DNA from: Paracidovorax oryzae ATCC 19882 | GTDB taxonomy: Bacteria > Pseudomonadota > Gammaproteobacteria > Burkholderiales > Burkholderiaceae_C | NCBI RefSeq assembly: GCF_000687165.1 | Contig: NZ_JMKU01000002.1 | Span: 1-64,000, forward strand | Length of the DNA: 64,000 nucleotides | Direction: 5' to 3' | Part shown: one piece after another, positions 56,701-64,000 of the stretch | Layout of the letters: each line of letters starts with the position of its first letter | Position numbering within the stretch: position 1 is the first letter of the stretch | The notes under the pieces: model-generated | Told to the model about the DNA's origin: nothing | The model's database searches: none | Seen by the model: only the letters and a program-made list of their open reading frames with translations | Position numbers and translations under genes: made by a program

Positions 56701-57353
56701 AGGCCGGCGAAGCATCCGTCCCTGCAGCACCGGTGGTGCCCGCCGCCGTGCCCGCGGACCCGATGCGCTCGGTGATCGAAAGCCGCCCCAAGGGCGCGCT
56801 CTCGGCCGTGGCCGAGAAGGTGGAGTACTGGACGCAGGAGGGCCGCAAGACGCTCTACCTGCTCGTCTCCTTCCTGCCCGTGCCCGACGGCCACGGCGGC
56901 ACGCTGGACCGCGCGATCGAGTTCTTCATGCCGGTGGGGCAGAGCGGCGAATCGCAGCAGTGGATCACCTCCAGCATGCGCCTGCTCTCGCTGGCCGCGC
57001 GCGGCGGCTTCCTGGAGCGCGCGCTCAGCGACATGCGCAAGGTCGCCTGGGACCGCGGCCCGGTGCGCCTGGGCACCCACACCCGGGCCGATGGCGCCCG
57101 CGTGCCGCTCTGGCACGACTCCGAAGTGGCCGCCATCGCCTACGCCATCCAGAACATCCTGGCCCAGCGCGCCGCCGCGCCCGCCGGGCCCATGCGCCAG
57201 CAGGAGCTGCCGCTGGACGCTCCCGCCGTGCCCACCGGCCTGCCGCCGGCGATGGCCGGACGCAAGTGCCCCGAGTGCGGCGCGCACGCCGTGATCCGCA
57301 AGGATGGCTGCGACTACTGCACGCAGTGCGGGCACCTGGGCAGCTGCGGATAG
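53718..57353 (+). CDS. nrdJ: Adenosylcobalamin-dependent ribonucleotide reductase (class II) with an intein
   Basis: This 1211-residue precursor contains a reductase of 824 residues split by a 387-residue intein at 302-688. Extein features are INCFVQPVGDCIQG, RRGGGVGYDFSRIRP, SCATVESAGARRGAQMG, the NP-CGEQPLPSYG active-site loop at the splice point, APTGTVSLAF, and a carboxy-terminal cysteine cluster CPECGAH-CDYCTQCG. It makes deoxyribonucleotides without oxygen, using vitamin B12. The ATG at 53718 is preferred over TTG 53691. A TTGACA at 53644 has no matching -10. It lies directly after the nar cluster. Confidence 0.93.
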   Translation: MQRDPIDSLAPDAAPRLPEQPISLDVLREKYLKPGEADAETLYRRVARALASVEAPEVREAIEARFLANLRAGAIGAGRIMSAAGTDIQATLINCFVQPVGDCIQGMDEGGYPGIYEALREAAETMRRGGGVGYDFSRIRPRGAEVKGTASMASGPCSYINVFDQSCATVESAGARRGAQMGVLRIDHPDVLDFITAKRTPGRWNNFNVSVGVPDAFVQAVLDDAPWELVHPARPGAALREEGARQRADGQWVYRTLPARELWDTIMRSAYDFAEPGILFLDRVNTDNNLAYCESIAATNPCVTADTWVMTDAGPAQVADLVGRPFNAIVDGRAFPTLSAGFFATGPKPVLRLRTRQGHALRLTEDHPVRRVAKQTRYVREVEWIAAGALQPGDEIVLNDHRALPGWKGEGTEAEGYLLGLLIGDGTLKADKAVISVWIAEAKEDERLVANGAPVPSAGAHGIVRAAEAAAATLAHRADFRGFQRTVARSGGACAERRMASGAVRALALRMGMRPGAKTITPAMERASSAFSMGLLRGLFDTDGSVQGRQDKGVSVRLAQSDAELLQAVQRMLLRLGIASTLYPDRRTAGLRLLPDGRGGRQPYAIRAQHELVVSGDNLRVFAECIGFEDTDKAARLAAALSGYRRALNREPFTATVQDVLADGHEDVYDVTVADCHAFDANGLYVHNCGEQPLPSYGCCDLGPIILPRFVRHPFGFAGEPAFDFEAFAASVATQVRALDNVLEVTFWPLPQQRAESAAKRRIGVGFTGLGNTLAMLRLRYDTDAGRAMATRIAECMRDAAYAASVELAKEKGVFPMFDAAGYLAPGTFASRLPAALREAIRTHGIRNSHLLSIAPTGTVSLAFADNASNGIEPPFSWTYTRRKREADGSTSEYAVEDHAWRLYRALGGDVNALPGYFVSALQMPAAGHIAMMEAVQPFIDTAISKTVNVPADYPYEDFKNLYLHAWRARLKGLATYRPNAILGAVLEAPAAAPEAGEASVPAAPVVPAAVPADPMRSVIESRPKGALSAVAEKVEYWTQEGRKTLYLLVSFLPVPDGHGGTLDRAIEFFMPVGQSGESQQWITSSMRLLSLAARGGFLERALSDMRKVAWDRGPVRLGTHTRADGARVPLWHDSEVAAIAYAIQNILAQRAAAPAGPMRQQELPLDAPAVPTGLPPAMAGRKCPECGAHAVIRKDGCDYCTQCGHLGSCG
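54621..55781 (+). mobile_element. LAGLIDADG intein in nrdJ
   Basis: This in-frame 387-residue insertion begins with Cys (CVTADTWVMT, block A) and ends YVHN, with Cys as the next extein residue. Block B has TEDH (H367 of the precursor). Block F is DVYDVTVADCHAFD, and the penultimate His and final Asn are present, so splicing should work. Two dodecapeptide motifs, GYLLGLLIGDG (416-426) and LLRGLFDTDGS (534-544), mark a LAGLIDADG homing endonuclease with both acidic residues present. Removal restores NPCGEQPLP. Confidence 0.95.
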
Positions 57354-57368
57354 GCCGGGACAGGCGAT

Positions 57369-57393
57369 TTCGCTGCAGCGTTCCCGGCTTCGT
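57369..57393 (+). promoter_or_regulatory. Perfect plant-inducible-promoter (PIP) box
   Basis: TTCGC (57369-57373), exactly 15 bases, then TTCGT (57389-57393): this fits TTCGB-N15-TTCGB, the binding site of HrpX/HrpB-type AraC activators of type III secretion genes in Xanthomonas, Ralstonia and Acidovorax. A TAAAAC at 57425-57430 lies 31 bases downstream, the usual distance to the -10 element. The next gene starts at 57506. Confidence 0.82.
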
Positions 57394-57424
57394 ATCGCGG
57401 CCGCCACCCAGGCCGCTGCGGCGC

Positions 57425-57430
57425 TAAAAC
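57425..57430 (+). promoter_or_regulatory. -10-like element below the PIP box
   Basis: TAAAAC matches TATAAT at 4 of 6 bases and lies 31 bases after the PIP box, within the 30-32 base window described for functional PIP promoters. It fits the YANNNT form only partly (last base C). Confidence 0.5.
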
Positions 57431-57505
57431 CAGTCCATCTGCCGCGCCGCCTCCTGCCTCCCCGGCTGGCTGCATTGCGTTGCGGCGCTGCACCAAGGAC
57501 TTCCC

Positions 57506-60500
57506 ATGCTACCGAACCACAGACACCTGGGCACTTCCCGCACCGGCCGCACGGCGGATCTTCCGCGTCCGGAATCCCCTGATCGCCACGGCCCCGAGGC
57601 GCGGCCTGCCCGGCGGGGGGCGACTCTCCAGGGGGACGGTGCGCTGGCTGGCCTGCGGCCTTCGCAGCGGGCCGGTGACTACCTGGGGGGGTATTCCTCC
57701 CCGCCGCGCCAGGCTTCACCGGTATTCGGCAGGGATCCCAGCCCGCCGCGCGCAGGCGCGCACTGGACCGACCTGCCCCCGCAGCCGATATCCCATTGGA
57801 CCGACCAGTTGCACCAGGTGCTGCCGTCCTTGTCCCTGGACCAGTGGATTGCCGGCCGGGACCACCAGGCGATGGGGCATCCCATGCCGCCGGCAGCCTT
57901 CCCTCATCGCGCGACGCATGTGTCCGATCCTTATGGCATGCATGGAACATCCCGTCGCGGAGGGGGCGACCTGCACGACTGGATCGCGAACCGTGACGAC
58001 CGGGCGATGGGCCGCCCCGCGCGCCCATCCGCCTTCCCGCCGGCGTCCCCCCCCGCGCCACCCGAGGCGTTCTCCTTCAATGCCTGGCGGCCGGAATTGC
58101 CGGACCACGCCCCGCACTCCGGTGCCGGGCCTGCGTTGCAAAGGCCGATGTCACCACCGGCGCGGCCCGCCGGACACCACACCGCGCCGGCGCCCCGCCA
58201 GATGGCGCCCCTCGACCGCCTGGCCGCCTCTTGCCTCCGGGAAGCCAGGCAGGCCCCTTCGGCCGGGGGCGGGCCCGCCCAGATCGATCTCCGCAAGGCG
58301 CTCGGCGCCATGGAGACTCAGCTGCAGGCGGACATGCGCCGCGGCATGCGGAGCGTCCCTCCAGGCTCGGCGCGGCTCGAAGGCGTCGATGTGCGCCTGG
58401 CCGATGCGTTCGCCGGTGCCCTGAAGGAACTCGGGGCCCGGGATGGCCGTCTTCCCAGCGAGCCCTTGGTGACGGAGAAGGCGCTGCAACAGGCGTCCCG
58501 TGCATTCGCGCGCCAACTGCTCATGGAACAGGCAGCGAACGAGCCCGCGGGCACGGAGTTGAATGAGTCCTATGGGTTCATGTTCAAGGAACCGCCACCT
58601 TCGCTCGAAGCGCGCGCTGCCTCCCTGCTCGATGCCGGGCGGGCGGAAAAGCAGGCGAATCCGCGTGCCAGGAATCCGGTCATCGCAGCGTCGGAAAACC
58701 TGGCTTCGCAATTGGCGGACGAACTCAAGCATGCCGAGCTGTCGGTTTCCGGAGGGCGAGTGGTGCTCAAAGGTATCGACGATCGCCTCGCCGCGGCGTT
58801 CGAGAGCGCACTGCAGCAGATGACGCAATCCGGCTACGGGCTCGCCAACCACCACGAGGCCATGCGGACTGCGCGCGCGCGGGCCGCGGTGCTGGTGGCC
58901 GAAAGTCTGATGGGCGACCTCATGCAAGAGAAGCCCGCGGCACCGCAGGCCGCGGCTGGGCACAGGCCGGCCGCGCAAGCCCAGCGGCCCGCGGGTGCGG
59001 TGCCGCACCTGCAGGTTCCTCTCGAAGATCTCGCTGCCTCCTTCCTGCAGGACGCCAGGGATGCCCCGCGGACAGGGCGCGGTCCGGTCCGGATCGATTT
59101 CGGCAAGGCGTTGCACGACATGGATACCCGGCTGCAGGTGGATCTCAAGCTCGCCATGCTGCAGGCCCCGGCGGGTTCGGTCCGGCTGGAAGGCATCGAT
59201 GGGCGCCTCGCCGACGCTTTCGGCCAAGCCCTGGAAGAACTCGGAGTCCGTGGAGACCGCCTCCCGGACAATCCGCTATTGACGGAGACCGCGCTGCAGC
59301 GGGCATCCGGCAGGATGGCGAACCAGATGCTCGCGGAGCAGGTGGCGCGCGGTCCCAGGGACGCTGAACTGGTCGAATCCCGTGTGTTCCCGCGCCCGCT
59401 GCCTTCCCTCTCGGAGCGGGCCTCTGCCCTGCTCGCGGAAGCCCGGTTGGACAATCCCGACATCCCCGGGAGGTCGGTCCAGCCAAGCGCCCTCGACGTG
59501 GCGACCGCCGCACTGGCTCAGCAGCTTTCGCGCGATCTGGAGAAAGCCAAGCTGTCGGTATCCCAGGGGCGCATCCAGCTGGAGGGGGTCGACGAGCGTC
59601 TTGCAGAAGCCTTCGAAAGCACCCTGAAGGAGGCTGCGGCCGACGGCTACCAGCTCTCCCGGCACGACGGCGCCATGCGGAAAGCGCGCGCGCTGGCAGC
59701 GAGGAAAGTGGCGAGCCAGCTGATCCAGGAACAGCGGAAGAAGGAAATGCACGACGCGGGGCGGGCCAGCCCGGCGCAGCCATCCCGGCTTCCAATCGAA
59801 CAGCTGGCCGCCCACTTCATCGAGGGCGCCAAGATGTACCCGCGGGACGGGAGGGGGCCTGTCTGGCTCGATTATGACAAGGCGAAAGCGTCCATCCGGA
59901 CCAGGATCCTGTCGGACCTGGAGGAGGGCATGCGGCAATCCCGGCCGGGTTCTGTCCGGCTGCAAGGCGTCGATGCGCGCCTCGCCGATGCGTTCGCCAG
60001 CGCCTTGAAAGAGGTGGGCGCCCAGGGCAACCGCCTGGCCAACAACCCCCTGGCGATGGAGAAAGCGCTGCGGCAGGCGTCCGCCAAGGTGACGGAAGAC
60101 CTCGTCTATAAGCACCTGATGCGCGACTCGCAAAACTACCAGATGGGCCCGGCTTCCTGGACTTCGGCCCCGCGACCACAGCTGCCGCTTGAAACGCGTG
60201 CGGCAGTGATGCTTGCCGACCTGCTTGAGAACGATCCGCAGGGCCTGGACTCTCCGAATGCCGGCCCGGCAGCGATGCGCTTGCTGGAAAGGGAATTCAT
60301 GAAAGACCTGCAGCGCGCCAGGCCGTCGGCTTCCCCGGGCCCGGTTCGGCTGGAAGGCGTCGACGAACGCCTCGCCGAGGCGGCCGAGAGCGCCCTGCGG
60401 GAGGTGGCGGCCCAAGGGCACGATCTCTCCAACCACCAGCAAGTCATGCACCAGGGCTATGCGCTGGCCGCGAAACGGCTGGCGGGCCAGCTGGTGCAGG

Positions 60501-60661
60501 ACCGCCTGAACCACGAGGCGTCCGAGGTGCGGCAGCGTGCTGCTGAGCCTGCCCCGCCCCGGATGCCGCAGCGCGCCGCAGAGGCCGTTGCGCCCCAGGC
60601 TGGGGAGTTCTCCTTCAACGCATGGCTGCCGCAGGGGCCTGCCGGTACGCGCCGCGCCTAA
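57506..60661 (+). CDS. Candidate type III effector with three alternating A/B helical repeat pairs
   Basis: This 1051-residue protein matches no family that I recognise. Its amino terminus (1-235) is Pro/Arg/Ser/His-rich and disordered-looking, as in type III effectors, with a duplicated motif at 111-133 and 157-179 (LDQWIAGRDHQAMGHP; LHDWIANRDDRAMGRP). Six helical units of about 110 residues follow, at 235-342, 366-475, 505-612, 634-743, 762-872 and 893-1000. Each has the core G-x-V-R-L-E-G-V-D-x-R-L-A-D-A-F, at 287, 417, 557, 688, 815 and 945. Units alternate between two types. FSFNAW occurs before the repeats (189) and at the end (1035). AAGGA lies 6 bases before the ATG. A PIP box upstream suggests HrpX control. 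Confidence 0.8.
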   Translation: MLPNHRHLGTSRTGRTADLPRPESPDRHGPEARPARRGATLQGDGALAGLRPSQRAGDYLGGYSSPPRQASPVFGRDPSPPRAGAHWTDLPPQPISHWTDQLHQVLPSLSLDQWIAGRDHQAMGHPMPPAAFPHRATHVSDPYGMHGTSRRGGGDLHDWIANRDDRAMGRPARPSAFPPASPPAPPEAFSFNAWRPELPDHAPHSGAGPALQRPMSPPARPAGHHTAPAPRQMAPLDRLAASCLREARQAPSAGGGPAQIDLRKALGAMETQLQADMRRGMRSVPPGSARLEGVDVRLADAFAGALKELGARDGRLPSEPLVTEKALQQASRAFARQLLMEQAANEPAGTELNESYGFMFKEPPPSLEARAASLLDAGRAEKQANPRARNPVIAASENLASQLADELKHAELSVSGGRVVLKGIDDRLAAAFESALQQMTQSGYGLANHHEAMRTARARAAVLVAESLMGDLMQEKPAAPQAAAGHRPAAQAQRPAGAVPHLQVPLEDLAASFLQDARDAPRTGRGPVRIDFGKALHDMDTRLQVDLKLAMLQAPAGSVRLEGIDGRLADAFGQALEELGVRGDRLPDNPLLTETALQRASGRMANQMLAEQVARGPRDAELVESRVFPRPLPSLSERASALLAEARLDNPDIPGRSVQPSALDVATAALAQQLSRDLEKAKLSVSQGRIQLEGVDERLAEAFESTLKEAAADGYQLSRHDGAMRKARALAARKVASQLIQEQRKKEMHDAGRASPAQPSRLPIEQLAAHFIEGAKMYPRDGRGPVWLDYDKAKASIRTRILSDLEEGMRQSRPGSVRLQGVDARLADAFASALKEVGAQGNRLANNPLAMEKALRQASAKVTEDLVYKHLMRDSQNYQMGPASWTSAPRPQLPLETRAAVMLADLLENDPQGLDSPNAGPAAMRLLEREFMKDLQRARPSASPGPVRLEGVDERLAEAAESALREVAAQGHDLSNHQQVMHQGYALAAKRLAGQLVQDRLNHEASEVRQRAAEPAPPRMPQRAAEAVAPQAGEFSFNAWLPQGPAGTRRA

Positions 60662-60700
60662 TCTCTCCAGCCTTCGGGCCGGTCCGGCAGCGGCAGCCGC

Positions 60701-61090
60701 TCACGCTGGTGCCGAGTGGCACACCGCCTCGATGTTGTGCCCGTCCGGGTCGCGCACGAAGGCGCCGTAGTAGTTCGGGTGGTAGTGAGGCCGCAGGCCG
60801 GGCGCCCCGTTGTCGGTGCCGCCCGCCGCCAGGGCCGCGGCATGGAAGGCATCCACCGCCGCGCGCGTGGCGGCGCGGAAGGCCACGTGGATGGCCGGCC
60901 GGTTGGGGCCGCCGCTGCTGATCCAGAAGTCGGTCTTCGGCGGCTCGCCGAAGCCGGCCATGTCGTGGCTGCCTGTCAATTCCGCGCTCACTTCCATGAG
61001 AAGGCGGTAGCCCAGGGGCGCGAGCGCGTGGGTGTAGAACGCCTTGCTTTGCCCGTAGTCGGTGACGGCGATGCCGGTGTGGTCGATCAT
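60701..61090 (-). CDS. VOC-family (glyoxalase/bleomycin-resistance fold) protein
   Basis: This 129-residue vicinal-oxygen-chelate protein begins [19 protein letters not shown] and ends in the family block YYGAFVRDPDGHNIEAVCH, with the metal-ligand-like H4 and the E in NIEAV. Substrate is unknown. A strong ribosome site (AAGGAGGAACCAAA) precedes the ATG, and its start overlaps the end of the sigma-54 activator gene by 4 bp (ATGA). It is therefore the last gene of a kinase-regulator-enzyme operon. Confidence 0.85.
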   Translation of the reverse strand: MIDHTGIAVTDYGQSKAFYTHALAPLGYRLLMEVSAELTGSHDMAGFGEPPKTDFWISSGGPNRPAIHVAFRAATRAAVDAFHAAALAAGGTDNGAPGLRPHYHPNYYGAFVRDPDGHNIEAVCHSAPA

Positions 61091-62502
61091 TTTGGTTCCT
61101 CCTTGCCTGTGGTTGAACGCAGCCCGAGCCGGGTCATCTTCTTGATGAGTCCCATGCGCGAGATGCCGAGTCGCCGCGAAGCCTCCGACTGGTTGCCGCC
61201 GCTGGCCTGCAGGGCTTCCTGCAGCATGCGGGTTTCCAGCGACTGGATGGCCGCATCGAGCGCACCCGGCGGCGTTCCCGTGTCGTGATCCGCCTGCCCG
61301 GCCGCCAGCGGTTCCGGAAGCTCGGCCGTTTCCCCGCTCGCGAAGCGCAGCAGTCCTGCATCGACGCAGGCCGGGCCGGGCGCGATCAGCGCAGCGGCGG
61401 ACTCGACGACCGCGCGCAGTTGCCGCACATTGCCGGGCCAGGGTGCGGTGGCCAGCCAGGTCTGCGCATCGGGGGTGAAGACGGCGCCTGGCGCGGCGCG
61501 GTGCAGGAAGTGGGCGGCGAGCAGGGGCACGTCGGCCTGGCGCTCGGCCAGCGCAGGAAGGCGCAGCACCACTCCCTTGAGCCGGTAGAAAAGGTCTTCG
61601 CGGAAGTGGCCTTCGCGCGCCATGGCCTCCAGGTCGCGGTGCGTGGCCGAGACCACGCGCACATCCGCGCGCCGCATTTCGCGGCCGCCCACGGGCAGGA
61701 ACGTGCCTTCCTGCAGGAATCTGAGCAGCTTCACCTGCATCGGCGGTGGCATTTCGCCCACTTCGTCGAGGAACAGCGTGCCGCCGTGCGCAGTCTCCAG
61801 CAATCCCGGCTGGTCGCGGTGGGCTCCCGTGAAGCTGCCCTTGAGGTGGCCGAACAGCTCGCTCTCCAGCAGTTCGGCCGACAGTGCGCCGCAGTGGATC
61901 ACCGCCAGCGGACCCCCGCTGCGTGCGCTGCACTGGTGCAGTGCCCGTGCCACGAGCTCCTTGCCCGTACCGGTAGGCCCGAGCACCATCACATTCACCG
62001 AGGTGCCTGCCACGCGCCGCACGATCGCGCGCAGTTGCTGCGCGGCCTGCGTCTGGCCCACGATGCCCATGTCCTCGCCGGGCGATGCGCCGGCACGCAG
62101 CGTGCGCAACTCGGTATCCAGGCGGGCCTTGTGCATGGCGCGTGAAACGACGAACCGGAGCATGTCCGGATCGATGGGCTTGGTGAGGAAATCCCAGGCC
62201 CCGTGCTCCGCAGCCTGCAGCGCCAGGGCCCGCTCGCCGTGGCCGCTCACCACCACGACCACGGCATTGGCGAAGCGCGGGATGAGCGCCAGCCCGGCCT
62301 GCGGGTCCATGCGGGGCGGCATGGCCAGGTCCAGCAGCACCACATGGGCGGGATCGGCATCGAAGGTGCGCAGCGCCTCGTCGGCATCGCCCGCCACGCT
62401 GACGCGGTGCCCCAATTCACGCAGGAAGGAGCTGCCCAGTCGCTGGTAGGAAGGCTCGTCATCCACGAGAAGCACGTGGCCGATGGCAGGGCGGGTGGTC
62501 AT
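61087..62502 (-). CDS. Sigma-54-dependent response regulator (NtrC family)
   Basis: This 471-residue regulator has a receiver ([13 protein letters not shown]; phospho-Asp near 57 in VLLDLAMP; K in FLTKPID) and an AAA+ domain. Walker A is [13 protein letters not shown] and Walker B is [12 protein letters not shown]. The sigma-54 contact loop reads GSFTGA instead of GAFTGA. A Fis-type helix-turn-helix ends the protein ([20 protein letters not shown]). It overlaps the kinase gene upstream and the VOC gene downstream by 4 bp each. Target promoters are unknown. Confidence 0.93.
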   Translation of the reverse strand: MTTRPAIGHVLLVDDEPSYQRLGSSFLRELGHRVSVAGDADEALRTFDADPAHVVLLDLAMPPRMDPQAGLALIPRFANAVVVVVSGHGERALALQAAEHGAWDFLTKPIDPDMLRFVVSRAMHKARLDTELRTLRAGASPGEDMGIVGQTQAAQQLRAIVRRVAGTSVNVMVLGPTGTGKELVARALHQCSARSGGPLAVIHCGALSAELLESELFGHLKGSFTGAHRDQPGLLETAHGGTLFLDEVGEMPPPMQVKLLRFLQEGTFLPVGGREMRRADVRVVSATHRDLEAMAREGHFREDLFYRLKGVVLRLPALAERQADVPLLAAHFLHRAAPGAVFTPDAQTWLATAPWPGNVRQLRAVVESAAALIAPGPACVDAGLLRFASGETAELPEPLAAGQADHDTGTPPGALDAAIQSLETRMLQEALQASGGNQSEASRRLGISRMGLIKKMTRLGLRSTTGKEEPK

Positions 62503-64000
62503 GCGGAGGCGGGGAAGGTGAGGGTGAAACAGGTGGTCCAGGGCGCGCGTTCGGCGAGTGTGACCGAGCCGCCGTGGGCCGCCATGATGCGCGCCACGAT
62601 CGCCAGGCCCAGGCCGGTCCCACCGGGGCTGCGGGACGCAAAGGGCTCGAAGATGCGTTCGCGCAGGTCCGGCGGCACCCCGGGGCCGTCGTCGCAGACA
62701 TGCACCAGCACGCCCGTGGGCGTGCGTTCCGCATCGACATGCACCCGCCGGCCCGAGGCCGCGGTGCGCGCGTTTGCCAGCAGGTTGGTGATGGCCTGGT
62801 CCACCCGCGCGAGGTCGGCGACGGCGGGCAGCGGTTGCGCCAGTCCGGGACCATGCTCCACATCCGGCAGGTGTCGCAGCGCATCGCGCAGGCAGGTGCC
62901 CAGGTCCATGGGCTCGGGGCGGATCTGCCAGGGGCGTGCGTAGTCGAGCAGGTCGTCCGCCAGGCGGGCGATGCGGGCGATTTGCGCCTGGATTTCCTGC
63001 CGGGGCTCGGGCGCGGCGAACGCTGCCGCCATGGCGATGATGTTGAGCGGATTGCGCACGTCGTGCGCGACGCTTGCGGCCAGCGCACCCAGTTCGGCCA
63101 GGCGGGCCTGGGTCTGCCGCTCGCGCTCGCGCTGCCCTGCGGCAGCGGCCCGTTCCACCTGCCCCGCAGCGTCGGCCAGCACGCTGCCAAACAATTCTGC
63201 GAGGTGCCGCGGCCCGGGAGGCGCCTGCTCGAAGCCGCGCAGGGCCGTTTGCCAACGGCCCAGCTGGTCGCGCGTGCAGACCAGTTCCGGCCCGGGCGGA
63301 TCGGCGGCTGCCGCAGGATGCGCCTCGACGCGCACCTGCACCGCGAGACCCATGCGGCCGGACAGCAGGGCGGTTGCCTGCTGCGCCAGTTGCGCCAGGG
63401 AATCGGCGGAGGACAACCCGTGACGCCACGCCTGCAGATCGTCGGCCGTGGGCGTGCCGCCGGGATAGACGATGCGTTCGGCCAGGCGGCGCACCGGGCC
63501 TCCCAGCGAAAGGCAGACGGCGGCGACCACGGCCGCCGTGACCCAGCGCGATTCGAGCGGCAGCAGCAGTGACAGCGGGACGGCCAGCAAGCCCAGGCCG
63601 GTCAGCAGCGCCCAGGCCAGCGCCTTGCGCGCCCAGGCGTTGGCCACGAAGACGCGGTAGCGCAGGATTCCGTATACGAGGATCACCGGATAGGCCGGGA
63701 AGGCCAGCACCTGCCAGGGATACTGCGCGATGCCCAGCGCGGCGAACCCATAGCCCGAGATGCACATCAGCCCCCAGCCGCACGACAGTGCCACCGCGGC
63801 GATCTGGCGGCGATGGGCTGCAGACGTGCTGCGCCAGAACGCACGCGCCAGCAGCAGCAGCCCCCCTGCGGCCAGGCCCGCCCACACGAGGCTGGTGGTC
63901 CAGCCTATGCGGTTCGGAACCACCACCCACTGCACGCCCGTGAATGCCGGGAAATGCACGAACGTGCCGGGCGAGCGGTAGAGGGAAATCGCCACCGCTG
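62499..64000 (-). CDS. Membrane sensor histidine kinase, 5' end outside window
   Basis: At least 498 residues are visible. Five or six hydrophobic segments (first about 170 residues) include FPAYPVILVYGILRYRVFVANAWARK, typical of kinases with a multi-helix membrane sensor. The H-box is ALAASVAHDVRNPLNIIAM, the N-box ITNLLANARTA, and the ATP lid DDGPGVPPDLRERIFEPF then GGTGLGLAIV. It should phosphorylate the adjacent sigma-54 activator. The frame stays open to the window end, so the true start is beyond 64000; GTG at 63995 is probably not the start. Confidence 0.9.
   Translation of the reverse strand, partial: AVAISLYRSPGTFVHFPAFTGVQWVVVPNRIGWTTSLVWAGLAAGGLLLLARAFWRSTSAAHRRQIAAVALSCGWGLMCISGYGFAALGIAQYPWQVLAFPAYPVILVYGILRYRVFVANAWARKALAWALLTGLGLLAVPLSLLLPLESRWVTAAVVAAVCLSLGGPVRRLAERIVYPGGTPTADDLQAWRHGLSSADSLAQLAQQATALLSGRMGLAVQVRVEAHPAAAADPPGPELVCTRDQLGRWQTALRGFEQAPPGPRHLAELFGSVLADAAGQVERAAAAGQRERERQTQARLAELGALAASVAHDVRNPLNIIAMAAAFAAPEPRQEIQAQIARIARLADDLLDYARPWQIRPEPMDLGTCLRDALRHLPDVEHGPGLAQPLPAVADLARVDQAITNLLANARTAASGRRVHVDAERTPTGVLVHVCDDGPGVPPDLRERIFEPFASRSPGGTGLGLAIVARIMAAHGGSVTLAERAPWTTCFTLTFPASA

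Noticed and set aside
51597-58061. A 2154-codon open frame on the minus strand across narJ to the effector candidate
   Set aside because: It is antisense to well-supported genes and has low-complexity His/Arg/Gly/Ala composition typical of the shadow frame of GC-rich codons; no ribosome site or family match.

Overview
The window is a GC-rich chromosomal segment of a betaproteobacterium. Gene content and protein sequences point to Comamonadaceae, most likely the plant-associated Acidovorax/Paracidovorax group. The clues are the spc-alpha ribosomal operon, a type IV pilus pilT/pilU pair, a complete nitrate-respiration cluster, and a perfect plant-inducible-promoter (PIP) box in front of a large repeat protein that looks like a type III effector. 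The genus assignment is inferred from content, not from a database search.

Layout. 1-3961: the end of a glycerol uptake operon (DUF2160 membrane protein GlpU, glycerol-binding protein GlpV) and glpD. 3966-12987: spc and alpha operons from rplN to rplQ, driven by a clear sigma-70 promoter. rpsQ/rpmC are not upstream of rplN and infA is missing between secY and rpmJ. 13007-13083: an initiator tRNA-fMet with a strong terminator. 13257-14549: a lower-GC, exported D-glucuronyl C5-epimerase-like gene. 14897-18853: a YegD-like Hsp70, then rsmI and, divergently, yraN-diaA-dolP. 18984-23703: a beta-hydroxyacid dehydrogenase, pilU, a cyclic-nucleotide-binding protein, pilT, and divergent yggS. 23715-31509: ltaE, a class V aminotransferase, a DUF445 protein, two tandem paralogous XRE-type regulators, an unknown protein, and glcD-like FAD oxidase. 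31596-37443: a UvrD-like helicase, a LysR regulator, purU, and a PAS-GGDEF-EAL protein. 37415-38908: a promoter, a long leader carrying a proline-rich small ORF, a small MgtE-N-like protein, and mgtC. 38929-39753: a ChaN-like lipoprotein. 39802-57353: an FNR/ANR box, narXL, narK1K2, narGHJI, a parvulin, and a B12-dependent ribonucleotide reductase (nrdJ) interrupted by a LAGLIDADG intein. 57369-60661: PIP box plus the repeat effector candidate. 60701-64000: a VOC protein, a sigma-54 activator and a sensor kinase, all with 4-bp overlaps; the kinase runs off the window end.

How the genes work together. The nar cluster forms a nearly self-contained module: nitrate sensing (NarXL), transport (NarK1/K2), reduction (NarGHI with chaperone NarJ), a likely folding helper (parvulin) and oxygen-independent dNTP synthesis (NrdJ). 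An FNR-type box sits at the start of narX. The mgtC region resembles the logic of enterobacterial mgtA/mgtC leaders. The most novel items are the PIP-box gene with three alternating A/B repeat pairs, and the proline-rich leader before mgtC. A dispersed repeat family (three copies, at 1, 18857 and 45500) marks intergenic spaces.
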